NCBI GenBank assembly: GCA_037481875.1 | Contig: JBBFKY010000002.1 | Coordinates: 415,264-479,263, forward strand | Direction of reading: 5' to 3' | DNA length: 64,000 nt | From: Desulfosoma sp. | GTDB taxonomy: Bacteria; Desulfobacterota; Syntrophobacteria; Syntrophobacterales; DSM-9756 | Shown: piece after piece, positions 1-9,087 of the stretch | Layout of the letters: the number at the start of each line of letters is the position of its first letter | How positions within the stretch are numbered: the stretch's first letter is position 1 | The notes under the pieces: model-generated | Databases searched by the model: none | Told to the model about the DNA's origin: nothing | What the model saw: only the letters and a program-made list of their open reading frames with translations | Made by a program: the position numbers and the translations under genes

Positions 1-1312
1 TGAGAATCACGTGGCGGTTGGGTTGAGAGGTCCCGTCGTAGGGAGCGTCCACATAGGGAATACGCTTTTCCAAAAGCATAGGTTTAAGAACGGCCGAACA
101 GATGGTGCTGGGCATACAGGTAAAGGGGAACACATTGACGATGCCGTCAAAACCTTCTTCCACGTAAGCCAAAGCCCCTCCGATACTCAAGGCGGCCTCC
201 GTGCCGATCTCAAAGCTGAACAGACGGTCATTTTCTAAAAAACTCTCAATGTGCTTCACACTATGGTCCGGTTGAATATCCAGATGACGCAAAACGCGGG
301 CGTACACTTGATGTTGCCGCCAGGCTTGGTATCGGTTTTCTATGCCCTGATGGATGACGGCCTTCGCCGCTCGAATGGCTTGGGCCTTTCGACCTTGACG
401 CCACGCGTCGGCACACCGTTTCTTGGCCTTGCGCAGCCGTTCATAACTTACAAAATTGATCCATTCCGCAATGGAAGCGTCCACCACTTCGCCGCCATAA
501 GCTTCGATCTGGCGAATAATGTTCTGGTTAGAGTCCGGATGACTCCTCAAGTAAATCTCACCGACAATACCGATCTTGGGCCTGCGAGGTTTTCTGTCAT
601 CGATAAACGTGGCCGCCGTTTCAGCCACATCTTCCACCAAATCATAAAGCCGCGCAAAATCCCTTCGTGGCCCGTGAGTGACCACAGCCTTCTCCATGGC
701 CTCAAGAGCCTCTTCCATAAAGGCGTCCGTCAAGCCCGGCCGTACTTCATAGGGACGAACCCGCCACACGATGCGGTCCAAAACGTCGGCAATCACCGAC
801 GCCACATAAGCAACGCGACGAAAATAGCGCGCCTTTTTCTTGGGCAGTAAGCCGGCCACAGAATAGGCATCCGCCGTTGAAAGATAAGTGATTGGAATAC
901 CACGGTATTCCGGAAACTGATCCAAAACGATTCTCTGAAACTTGTTGTACATGCCGAAACGACATGGACCATCCGATTCCGGGAGAAAATAGACGTAACG
1001 TTCCGGATCAAAGTCCTTACCCAAACGACGTTTTTCTTCTTGCAAAAAGTAAAGAATATCTCCCAGGGTCACCTGGCAGGGAAAGCATTCCTTGCCGGAA
1101 GTAAACTCCTTTCCCAACGCCAATCCCTTGTAGGTTTCCATCACCACGGCCGGCACACCAAAGGCGCGAAAGCTTGCCGCCAGAAGGCGTGTGCCGAAAG
1201 GGGTCATTTGAGGCAGCAGCAGAACACGACCGGTAACGTCAAAACGGTCCACACCCTCGTGCAATCGATCCAAAACCCTGTGCGATGCTTGCATGGAACC
1301 TTTCGAACCCAT
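1..1312 (-). CDS. 2-hydroxyacyl-CoA dehydratase activase-related protein (DUF2229/HgdB-like), 3' end outside window
   Basis: Reading the minus strand from ATG 1312 gives an open frame that runs off the window edge (about 437 residues seen). It contains TSGKECFPCQVTLGD (about residues 71-85), ESDGPCRFGMYN, KIGIVGEIYLRSHP and FPFTCMPSTICSAV, the cysteine-bearing motifs of the DUF2229 / 2-hydroxyglutaryl-CoA dehydratase component D family. The start lies 3 bases after the stop of the upstream activase gene, so the two are cotranscribed and probably translationally coupled. In many anaerobes these modules are fused with the activase in one very large polypeptide; here they are separate genes. The family is expected to bind Fe-S clusters and take part in ATP-driven electron activation, but the substrate of this subtype is not established. 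The C-terminus is unseen. Confidence 0.85.
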   Translation of the reverse strand, partial: MGSKGSMQASHRVLDRLHEGVDRFDVTGRVLLLPQMTPFGTRLLAASFRAFGVPAVVMETYKGLALGKEFTSGKECFPCQVTLGDILYFLQEEKRRLGKDFDPERYVYFLPESDGPCRFGMYNKFQRIVLDQFPEYRGIPITYLSTADAYSVAGLLPKKKARYFRRVAYVASVIADVLDRIVWRVRPYEVRPGLTDAFMEEALEAMEKAVVTHGPRRDFARLYDLVEDVAETAATFIDDRKPRRPKIGIVGEIYLRSHPDSNQNIIRQIEAYGGEVVDASIAEWINFVSYERLRKAKKRCADAWRQGRKAQAIRAAKAVIHQGIENRYQAWRQHQVYARVLRHLDIQPDHSVKHIESFLENDRLFSFEIGTEAALSIGGALAYVEEGFDGIVNVFPFTCMPSTICSAVLKPMLLEKRIPYVDAPYDGTSQPNRHVIL

Positions 1313-1315
1313 CCC

Positions 1316-4300
1316 TTAATTGCTCAATTTTCCGGCCAGATCGTTCCAATCCGTCGAACCCAGCGAGCTTTCGTGAACGTTTTTGACCACGTTTCGAAAA
1401 GCTTCCACGCGCGTCAGAAGACCCGCCACGGCGCTATGCTCATCCAGTTCCAGAATCAAAGCTGGTTTGCGTTCCAAAATATGCCGGTAGAAATGTTCTA
1501 CAAAAGAATCCGGCCCACAACTGAAATTGCTCAAGTGAACTCCAAACCAATGAGGTGTGCGGGCGATTCTCTTGGCACTTTTTAGAATACGAGCGCCAAG
1601 CCCCCAGTACATGCGAGGGAAATCGCTCAGATCCTCTGGATCCACATCCAAAACATCCGCCGGAATCGCCCAGATACCCAGTCTGGCTAGGTGTCTTCCA
1701 AGCTTCAGGTTCAGGCGCTCGTCATAAAGATTGTAAGGACGACCTGTGACGATCCAGACAGGTTCCAAGGCCGGGACTCGAGAAAGGATGGCACGCCCCA
1801 CGTCATGGACACGTTTTCGAAACCATTGCTGATAGCCCCAAGCCGCACGCACCGCAGCCGCCACACGATCCCGATGGATCTTCCAAGACCTTGGCAAGGA
1901 TGCATACACCGAAGAGACCAGGGCATCGGGACCCTGCTTCATGAAAAGAGTCGGCCGAATCAAGCGGTCATCTGAAATGTTCAAGGCCGCCCGCACCACG
2001 TATTGCGAGCTTTGCACCAAAGGGCAGAACATGCCGGCTTCCTGAGATTCGGGAACGGGCATACTGATGACATTGGGCAAGAAGACATAATCCACATGAT
2101 CCAGCAGAACATCCACGTGTCCGTGAAAGACTTTCACGGGAAAACAGGTCTCCGCCGTCATGGATTCCACGCCTTTCAGGGCAATGCGGTTGTCGGTCTT
2201 GGGGCTCACCAACACTCGACATCCAAGAGCCGCTAAAAGGCGCACCCAAAAGGGTCCCCATTCCAAGGCATGCAAGCCCATAGGAACCCCCACCACAGGT
2301 CGCTCCTCCTCGTTTAACGAGGCTTCGGCAGGTTCCCCCAAAACGTGAGCGTATTCCCGAATCATCTCCCAAAACAGCCGTTGACGGGCTTCAAATGTGT
2401 TTTCCGCAGACGGCCCACGATAATGGCTCACTTCAAAACGTCCGCAATCCCCTCCCCAGACACTCTTTCGACCTACAAAATCATAAATCTTCAGCTTGCA
2501 CTCGTTATGGCAGTGTCTGTCCGCTCGACACACGGATTCCGTAAAGTGAACCGTGGCTTGAGCCAATGCCTCAAAATCTCTTTGCTTTTCAGAAAGCTCT
2601 CCCCTTTCAAAAGCTTCCTTGACCGCCAAAGCCGCTCCATAAGCCCCCATGACCTCGCGGTGAGGCGGGACCACCAGAGGCCGCTGCAAAACCCTTTCAA
2701 ACGCAGCCACCACAGCCTTGTTCAGGGAAGGACCTCCAAGAAACATAATCTTTTTGCCAATAGGCCTTTTGCCCACAACCCGGTTAAGGTAGTTATGAAC
2801 CACGGCGTAGCACAAGCCCGCAATGAGGTCCTCACGGCGCGCCCCTTTTTGCAGATAGCTGAAGAGATCCGATTCCATGAACACCGTACAGCGTTCCGCC
2901 AAGCTCACGGGGTTTTCGGATGTCAGGGCCAAGTCCTGAAATTCACCCACAATGTTAATTTTGAGTTTGTTCGCCAATTCATGAAGAAAACTCCCCGTCC
3001 CTGCCGCACACACCTTGTTCATGTCAAAGTCCAGAGGATGGGTGTCTTCAAGCCGAATATATTTGGAATCCTGCCCACCGATTTCAAAAATGGTGTCCAC
3101 GGTAGCGTCCACCGCCACCGCCCCTTTGGCGTGGGCCGTGATTTCGTCCAGGATAAGATCGGCGTGAAGGAAATCGCCCACCACGTTACGACCGGAGCCG
3201 GTGGTAGCCACAGCTTTGATGCGCACGCGCGACCCTACTTGCGAAAGCATCGTACGCAACAGGTTTTGCGTGACCTCGATAGGCTTTCCCTGCGTTTGGA
3301 CATAACGCTTGTGGCGAATCCTTCCCCATTCATCGATCAAGGCATATTTGGTTGTGGTGGACCCAATGTCCACTCCCAAGTAAACGGGCACAGGATTCTT
3401 TTCCTCCCACCCTTCCCAGGGAGGGAAAGTCTCGTCCACGTCAAAGACCGTCCAGCGCAGTTCCAATCGAGGCGCTCGAGGAAACTCTTCCCCGGAAACC
3501 TCCACGTTTTCCGACAACCTATTCAGATCCACTCGATGACAACGCCCGGCACGCCGGCTCTGCAAGGCCGCCCCTAAAGCCCCTAGGGAGGTATGATGAG
3601 CAGGTACTTGCAGATTCGGATAATACTGGCGAAATGCTTCCACCTGCAGTGGGTTGGAGGCCATGCCCCCGATAAAGATCACCGGCTCTTCCAACTTGCG
3701 AGCCGCCACGATGGTGCTCACATAGTTGGCCGCATTGCCGTAGTGAAGCCCGGCGATGATGTTGGGCAGAGGTTCCCCCTTGTTTTGCAGATGGATCATG
3801 TCGGATTTGGTGAAAACCGTGCAACGGCAGGCCACCGGCGCCGGAGAACTGTGTTGCAGGCCCAGGGAAATGAAATCTTGCAGAGTCTTCTGCATCTTTT
3901 CCTGGGTCATTTCAAATTCGGCCCCATAGATGGAAGAGGCCAATCGGGCACTTTGTTGATCCATAAAGGAACCCGTCCCCGAAGCGCATGGACCGTTCAT
4001 GTTGAAAGCGTCCAAGTGCCAGGATCCGTTCCTATGGCTTACCTGAAAAAGGGAAGCGTCTTGTCCGCCGATACTGATAATGCTGCGAACGTCGGGAACC
4101 ACATGGATAGCACCCGTAACTTGAGCGATGGTTTCCACTTCAAAAGGGGCGTTCAGGATTTCCGCCAGCCTCTCTCCATGGACTCCCGTAAAAGTGACGG
4201 ACCGCACCAAAGGCGCGCCGAACCTCGCAAACACTTCTTCCAAAACCCGCCGCACTTCATAAACGACTTGGCCGAAGTGCCTCACATACGGTGCTTCCCA

Positions 4301-4393
4301 AACGATCTTTTCGTGGTCATCGATCACCACCACGTTGACACTGACCGATCCCACATCCACACCGACATCGAACGCCACGACGGCACCCTCCAT
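1316..4393 (-). CDS. Acyl-CoA dehydratase activase: two BadF/BadG/HgdC ATPase domains plus DUF2229
   Basis: This 1025-residue protein has two tandem ASKHA ATPase domains of the BcrA/BadF/BadG/HgdC family followed by a DUF2229-like region. Phosphate-binding motifs are GVDVGSVSVN (11-20) and GVDIGSTTTKY (340-350). In HgdC-type activases two cysteines per subunit hold a bridging [4Fe-4S] cluster; candidates are C136 (CASGTGSF) and C191 (CTVFTKSD) in domain 1, and C462 (CAAGTGSF) and C502 (CTVFMESD) in domain 2. The expected activity is ATP-dependent one-electron transfer to a partner 2-hydroxyacyl-CoA dehydratase or reductase, probably the overlapping downstream product. An alternative GTG start at 4378 has GGAGG about 8 bases upstream. 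The physiological substrate cannot be read from the sequence. Confidence 0.88.
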   Translation of the reverse strand: MEGAVVAFDVGVDVGSVSVNVVVIDDHEKIVWEAPYVRHFGQVVYEVRRVLEEVFARFGAPLVRSVTFTGVHGERLAEILNAPFEVETIAQVTGAIHVVPDVRSIISIGGQDASLFQVSHRNGSWHLDAFNMNGPCASGTGSFMDQQSARLASSIYGAEFEMTQEKMQKTLQDFISLGLQHSSPAPVACRCTVFTKSDMIHLQNKGEPLPNIIAGLHYGNAANYVSTIVAARKLEEPVIFIGGMASNPLQVEAFRQYYPNLQVPAHHTSLGALGAALQSRRAGRCHRVDLNRLSENVEVSGEEFPRAPRLELRWTVFDVDETFPPWEGWEEKNPVPVYLGVDIGSTTTKYALIDEWGRIRHKRYVQTQGKPIEVTQNLLRTMLSQVGSRVRIKAVATTGSGRNVVGDFLHADLILDEITAHAKGAVAVDATVDTIFEIGGQDSKYIRLEDTHPLDFDMNKVCAAGTGSFLHELANKLKINIVGEFQDLALTSENPVSLAERCTVFMESDLFSYLQKGARREDLIAGLCYAVVHNYLNRVVGKRPIGKKIMFLGGPSLNKAVVAAFERVLQRPLVVPPHREVMGAYGAALAVKEAFERGELSEKQRDFEALAQATVHFTESVCRADRHCHNECKLKIYDFVGRKSVWGGDCGRFEVSHYRGPSAENTFEARQRLFWEMIREYAHVLGEPAEASLNEEERPVVGVPMGLHALEWGPFWVRLLAALGCRVLVSPKTDNRIALKGVESMTAETCFPVKVFHGHVDVLLDHVDYVFLPNVISMPVPESQEAGMFCPLVQSSQYVVRAALNISDDRLIRPTLFMKQGPDALVSSVYASLPRSWKIHRDRVAAAVRAAWGYQQWFRKRVHDVGRAILSRVPALEPVWIVTGRPYNLYDERLNLKLGRHLARLGIWAIPADVLDVDPEDLSDFPRMYWGLGARILKSAKRIARTPHWFGVHLSNFSCGPDSFVEHFYRHILERKPALILELDEHSAVAGLLTRVEAFRNVVKNVHESSLGSTDWNDLAGKLSN

Positions 4394-4615
4394 CCTGGTC
4401 TGAGATCATGGGCTTCAAGACCGTTTTGGCACGAACGGTCGGCACACCGTCCTTCAAACAGCAGGGTTTGTTTTAAAATTCTTACCCTGTACGGACATCC
4501 ACCGCAGCATACTCGAAGACGCTCTTCAGGAAAAGCCTCTCAGGGTTTCCCGAAATCACCGCTACCATCGCAAAGACATCGAGAAACCTTGAGTCAAAAA
4601 TCGCCAAGGAAATAC

Positions 4616-5578
4616 CTATGAGGGCGTGCCTTCTGCCGGCACCACAAAATCCCGAGCCTCAAACTTGCGAAGCTCCAAGCGGCCGCCTTCACAAAGGGTT
4701 TGGACCACGTGTTTCAGGGTGTCCAAGGGAACTCCCAGAGCGTCCGCCATTTCCTCCATGGAGCATGGCCTGCGTCGTACCAGCTGCACGATACGCTCTT
4801 CCAGGCTTTCATCGTCCCCGATGTTCCCCCTGGCTTCATAGGCACCCAAAACATCCACAGGGCATGATGTAAAAAAGGCCGCCGCTTCTTTCATGGCTTC
4901 GGCCGTCAAACCATCAAGACCGGGTTGGGCCGGAGGACGCACCACCGTGTTCAATTCCACTCGATCCGGGCCGATACGTCGCACCAAAGCCGCCAGGTCA
5001 CGCAGATGGGCCGGACTGTCATTGATGCCCCTCACCAAAAGGATTTCCAAATGATAAGCACCCCGGTATTCTCGACGAAAGGATTCCAAACCTTCCACAA
5101 GGAGATCCAGAGACAAATGCGGATGCGGACGATTAAGCCTTGCGAAAACCTCCGAGTGAGCGGCGTCCAAAGACGGCACGACCCGGTCAGCTTTCAGAAG
5201 GCCTCTGCGGACTTCTTCCTGCCACAGAAGGGTTCCGTTGGTCAGAACCACCAAAGGAATATAGCTGTATGCGGCTTTGATGGCGGAAATCAGTTCGCCT
5301 AAAGGCTCATAGAGCGTGGGTTCACCGGCCGAAGAAAAAGTCAGGGCATCCACGGCCTTTGAATGCTTTTGTAAAAAGTGCTGCAATTGGGCTAACACGT
5401 CATCCGGGGGTATAAAAGCCTTTCGGTGAAGACTCAGATGTGTCGTAGGGCCGGATTCACAATAAAGGCAGTCCAACGTGCAGGTCTTGGGAGGAATCAC
5501 ATCGATGCCCAGGGAACGCCCAAGTCGGCGGGACGGCACCGGCCCAAAAAGCGTACCGGTCACGTGAGAGGCTTTCAT
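4616..5578 (-). CDS. Radical SAM protein (COG0731-like Fe-S oxidoreductase)
   Basis: The 320-residue protein opens with FGPVPSRRLGRSLGID, diagnostic of the COG0731-like radical SAM group, followed by the cluster motif CTLDCLYC (CX3CX2C), which binds the SAM-cleaving [4Fe-4S] cluster. TFSSAGEPTLYEPLGELI is the glycine-rich SAM-binding segment. The C-terminal ~70 residues look like a winged-helix fold (RRRPCSMEEMADALGVPLD). The substrate is unknown; relatives are annotated as wyosine-synthesis-like or maturation enzymes. Its start overlaps the stop of the upstream MerR-type gene by 4 bases, so the two form one translational unit and the regulator may sense something tied to this chemistry (inference). 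Confidence 0.85.
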   Translation of the reverse strand: MKASHVTGTLFGPVPSRRLGRSLGIDVIPPKTCTLDCLYCESGPTTHLSLHRKAFIPPDDVLAQLQHFLQKHSKAVDALTFSSAGEPTLYEPLGELISAIKAAYSYIPLVVLTNGTLLWQEEVRRGLLKADRVVPSLDAAHSEVFARLNRPHPHLSLDLLVEGLESFRREYRGAYHLEILLVRGINDSPAHLRDLAALVRRIGPDRVELNTVVRPPAQPGLDGLTAEAMKEAAAFFTSCPVDVLGAYEARGNIGDDESLEERIVQLVRRRPCSMEEMADALGVPLDTLKHVVQTLCEGGRLELRKFEARDFVVPAEGTPS

Positions 5579-6051
5579 GCCTTGGAATCCTGCGCTTCTC
5601 CTTCATGGCAGCGCCGCATCATGACGTGATTCTTCTTTTTGAGATAGACTTCGCACTCGGTGCACAATTGCCCTTTTTCCTTGCAGGCACGAGGTACCAA
5701 ATCCCAGCAGGGCACAGGAAAATTCAGAATCGCCGGGCAGCTCTTGCGTACGGATTCCTCGCAACCTCGAATTTCCCAGCATGGGGCCACGGTGAGAAGC
5801 TTTTTAATCCCGGCAATGTTCAAACCGTCTTCAGTAAGCAAACGACGCAGGCATTTGAGCCACTGCAGGTCATTGTTGGAATAAAAACGTTTACCGCCTC
5901 GCCGTGCCGGCTTTATGAGGCCTTCCTGCTCGTAAATTCTTAGTGTTCTTGGGTGTATGTTGAGTAGTTCGGCCACAATTCCAATAGGATAAAGAGCCTT
6001 TCCGTTTTCTACCTCCACGATGCCTTCCTCCTTCGTGGGTGGACTCGACAA
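5575..6051 (-). CDS. MerR-family regulator with cysteine-rich C-terminal (two-CW-like) domain
   Basis: Residues about 17-85 form a MerR winged-helix domain (YPIGIVAELLNIHPRTLRIYE, then GLIKPARRGGKRFYSNNDL), close to the HspR/GlnR branch. The last ~70 residues contain eight cysteines, including APCWEIRGC and VPCWDLVPRAC, a pattern of paired CW dipeptides that suggests metal or Fe-S binding rather than the standard MerR dimer coil. It is the first gene of a two-gene unit with the radical SAM protein. A redox- or metal-responsive role is inference. The length of 158 residues is normal for the class. Confidence 0.8.
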   Translation of the reverse strand: MSSPPTKEEGIVEVENGKALYPIGIVAELLNIHPRTLRIYEQEGLIKPARRGGKRFYSNNDLQWLKCLRRLLTEDGLNIAGIKKLLTVAPCWEIRGCEESVRKSCPAILNFPVPCWDLVPRACKEKGQLCTECEVYLKKKNHVMMRRCHEGEAQDSKA

Positions 6052-6130
6052 AGTGACTTAGCAATGCATCTGCTACATCATGATGAAGGACATTGTCAAG
6101 CCATGGTTGCCCACCGATTCACGCACCGCT

Positions 6131-7936
6131 TCAGAAGCTGTGCTGCGCCAAAAAAGTCTTGTAGACTTCTTTGAGCCAAGCGCGACGCCAGCTGCCAACG
6201 GTGCGAGAGTTGGGGATGAGCCATTCGGAAATAGGGACGGAAAATCCTGTCTTGGCACGATGCGTCAAGGCTTCGGGAGGATTTCCGTTCCAGGCGCAAT
6301 GGGCTAGAAGGTGCTTGTAATTCCATGAATTGGCGCGCAGCAGACCCACGACGGTTTTCAAAAAGACCACATCCACAAGAGGAACACGTATTTCCAGGCT
6401 ATGGGCCATACCTGCCCAGTCGGTATCCCGAAGCAGCATATTGCGCATGTACTGGGTGACTTCCAAAGCGGAGACGGCGCGGAAAGGATCCTGAGTCTTT
6501 TCAACGGTTCGGTTTAAGGCGACCGTGACTTGAAGTGTTTGCCATCCTTCTCTGGCCATGTCCGAATCCATGAACCGAGAAAGCTCCCAAGGCATATAAA
6601 CGGCACGTCGCAGCAGGTAGGCTCCGCCAAAACTTCCACCATATTCCAACAAGCCTGCATACTTGGGTGACACCACACGACCGAGCGCGGGTTCCACCAA
6701 GGCTCGCACTAGAGCCCCGAAGGCCCCAAAGGGTTTGGCCAATTTGACGATCAAAGGGACATGCCGAAAGGAAGGATAGCCCCCAAAGAGTTCGTCACCG
6801 CCCAAGCCTGAGAGGGCCACTTTGATACCCTTTTCTGCGGCCCCCTTACTTACCAAATAGGTATTGATGCCGTCGATGGTCGGCTGGTCCATGGCGTCAA
6901 AAAAGTGATCCAGGTTGTCCATGAGATCTTTTTTGGACACCCACCCTGTTTCGTGGCACGTACCCAGCATCTGAGCGACCATTTCGGCAAAAGGCGTCTC
7001 GTCGTCCAATCTCCCTCGAAATTCATCAAATCCTAGAGTGAAGGTGCGTAGAGGTATCGGCGAACGGCGTGAAGCCAGGGCGGCAAGGGATGTGGAATCC
7101 AGGCCGGCTGAGAGAAACATGCCCACCGGCACATCGGAGACCATGTGGTAGCGCATGGTTTCTTCCAAAGCTTCTCCGAGAACTTCCTCCACTTTTCGGC
7201 GGTCCAAAATCGGTTCCGCAGTCGCCCTGCTTGCGATTTCCTTGGCAACATCGCAATGGACTCTTGCCTCAGGTACGGGACCTCCTCTGGAAACCCAGAG
7301 TGTGGAACCGGGAGGAAGGCATCGAATGCCTCGGTACAAAGTGAAAGGTTCGGGCACCCAACCCCAAAGGAAAAAGCCTGCATGACCGGCCGGTTCGGGA
7401 GACGTATCGGAAACACCCGCAGCCAGAAGAGCCTTGACTTGGCTTGCCACCTTCAAAGTGCCGGCATCGTCTGCATAGTAAAGGGGTTTAATGCCGAAGG
7501 GGTCTCGAGCGAGCAAAAGCCCCCCCTTCTTGCCATCCCACAAAGCAAACGCATACATCCCGCGTAGATGCTCAACCATGGACACGCCATAACGTTGATA
7601 GAGATGGATAAGAACTTCCGTGTCGCTTTGAGATCGAAACCGAGCTCCTTGAGCTTCCAAGGCGGCGCGCAAGTCCTTGTAATTATAGATCTCACCGTTA
7701 AAGGTTATCTGAATCTGACCGTCTTCAGATGCCATGGGCTGCCGGCCCGCCGGAGAGAGGTCGATGATGGCCAGACGTCTATGGGCGAGACCCACCGTAC
7801 GATCTTCGGAAACCCACACCCCTTCTCCGTCTGGCCCCCGTGACCTTTGACGAGCGTTTACCTTTGCCAACCATTGTTCTGCATCGCTTATAACACCATT
7901 GTTTTTGTAGCGAAAAATGGCACCTATGCCGCACAT
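6131..7936 (-). CDS. asnB: Asparagine synthase (glutamine-hydrolysing)
   Basis: The protein begins MCGIGAIF, exposing Cys2 as the N-terminal nucleophile of a class II glutamine amidotransferase domain (about 1-215); RGPDGEG is the usual glutaminase motif. The synthetase half carries the PP-loop variant LSAGLDSTSLAAL near residue 275, and GLGGDELFGGYPSF completes the ATP-pyrophosphatase site. The length of 601 residues is full for AsnB. It converts aspartate, glutamine and ATP to asparagine; AsnB paralogues also occur in surface-polysaccharide loci, so a specialised amidation role is possible. It is transcribed alone, with a 1.15-kb non-coding stretch upstream. Confidence 0.93.
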   Translation of the reverse strand: MCGIGAIFRYKNNGVISDAEQWLAKVNARQRSRGPDGEGVWVSEDRTVGLAHRRLAIIDLSPAGRQPMASEDGQIQITFNGEIYNYKDLRAALEAQGARFRSQSDTEVLIHLYQRYGVSMVEHLRGMYAFALWDGKKGGLLLARDPFGIKPLYYADDAGTLKVASQVKALLAAGVSDTSPEPAGHAGFFLWGWVPEPFTLYRGIRCLPPGSTLWVSRGGPVPEARVHCDVAKEIASRATAEPILDRRKVEEVLGEALEETMRYHMVSDVPVGMFLSAGLDSTSLAALASRRSPIPLRTFTLGFDEFRGRLDDETPFAEMVAQMLGTCHETGWVSKKDLMDNLDHFFDAMDQPTIDGINTYLVSKGAAEKGIKVALSGLGGDELFGGYPSFRHVPLIVKLAKPFGAFGALVRALVEPALGRVVSPKYAGLLEYGGSFGGAYLLRRAVYMPWELSRFMDSDMAREGWQTLQVTVALNRTVEKTQDPFRAVSALEVTQYMRNMLLRDTDWAGMAHSLEIRVPLVDVVFLKTVVGLLRANSWNYKHLLAHCAWNGNPPEALTHRAKTGFSVPISEWLIPNSRTVGSWRRAWLKEVYKTFLAQHSF

Positions 7937-9087
7937 AACTTATCTCCGTTTGTTGTTCCAAGCCCGCCCGTTCGCATGCGAGCCTCACCCCTTCACATTA
8001 CCCTAAAACGATAAGGTCGCCTCAATTGCATGCGAACCTGCATTTTTTCACGTTTTTTTTAAATGTCGAGAGTTCCGTGCAGGTGCCCGGCTGATCCGCC
8101 GGCATTGAGTGCATGGAAGGACGGCTGGGACCGTCCCGACAACTCACAATTCCAAGGTGTCTTGCTGTTTGAACATAGGAGCGAGGCGCCGCCTGGCTTC
8201 TATGCCGCAAGGCTTTTGTTTTCCTGGCAGCTCGGGCCTTTGACCTGCCGTTTACGTGTGCGGAATGCCCCCGCTCCCAAGGATAAATTCTCGGTCACGC
8301 TCGTAGCTCTGAGGAGCGGACACATGTGTCCGCCACGAAAGACCGTCGTCGGTAAGGGAATATGGGGCGCAGACACCGGTACGCCCCTACAAGGGATTGT
8401 GCCGATTGGGCCATACCAAACACCGGCGAGGGGTCTCAAGGCGAAAGGATCCTCTGCAAATCTGCGGGTAAACTCGAGGGGCTTTCGGCAAGAAGCAGGA
8501 GCCAAAGCACACAATCCGTAGGGGCGGCCCCATGTGTCCGCCCCCAGGCCATTCAGGAACGACAATCCTTTGGAGCGGACACGCAGGTCCGCCTCTACAG
8601 AGAAGGTACCGGAACAAACTTAAAACTTTACCCGACATTGAAAAAAGACCAAGGCTTTCTAGAGAGCTCGATTCCCACCCCGCTCATGATACGGGCGGAA
8701 CGTTCATCATGAGGGCAGGATGCCCGCGTCCCCAGGTGAATACTTACTCCCCGAAAAGACCCAGCGGTTCGATGTGTTCACTGTTGGGGTACGCTTGAGT
8801 GTTTCACATGATAGGTTGTGGAACAGGGTGATTTCGGAGTGGACATATGGATCCGGCGCTTACTGAAGTTTGGCCGTTGGGTGAAATGGAGCGGAAAGCC
8901 GTTGCGACCCGGAGCTATGAGGAAGACGAAAGGAAGCCTTTTTCCTTGCAAAGCATCAGGGCGCTACAGTAACCTTCAGTCTTTGGTAATACAACGCCGC
9001 AAACGCTTTGATCGGAATTGAAGCGATTTATCCCTCAATAAAAAACGACACCCCAAAGGCCCTGACCCTGACGGAGGAAAAACGGCC
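7937..9087. other. Non-coding intergenic stretch between asnB and ilvD
   Basis: No open frame here looks like a conserved protein; the short frames are low-complexity or shadows. The middle (8262-8598) holds a dispersed GC-rich palindromic repeat. Around 8671-8710 there is an inverted ATGATACGGGC...CATCATG segment, and GCTCATGATACGGG recurs near 24578. The right end supplies the ilvD leader with a strong ribosome site (GGAGG about 13 bases before ATG 9088). The asnB promoter must lie near 7937-8050 but I cannot place it confidently. Confidence 0.6.
8262..8598. repeat. Cluster of dispersed GC-rich palindromic repeat (copy A)
   Basis: Three palindromic units occur: GCGGACACATGTGTCCGC at 8316-8333 (perfect), a GGGGCGC...GCCCCTAC unit at 8364-8390, and a double unit at 8518-8598 that reads outward from GTAGGGGCGG to CCGCCTCTAC. 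The same blocks, including the flank GCTCCCAAGGATAAATT and a spacer ACGACAATCCTTTGG, recur at 34175-34347; shorter units occur near 45191-45257 and 52549-52573. It lies outside genes in every case, which fits a REP-like or MITE-like family. Confidence 0.75.

Noticed and set aside
2345-3577. 410-residue plus-strand open frame opposite the activase gene
   Set aside because: Antisense to conserved ATPase motifs; His/Arg-rich composition without domains.
3593-4621. 342-residue plus-strand open frame opposite the activase 5' half
   Set aside because: Another shadow frame; spans into the intergenic region without a ribosome site.
8262-8598. CRISPR array
   Set aside because: The palindromic units are irregularly spaced and vary in sequence; no constant repeat-spacer period and no cas genes.
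8818-9021. 67-residue open frame upstream of ilvD
   Set aside because: No ribosome site, no homology-like features, atypical composition.
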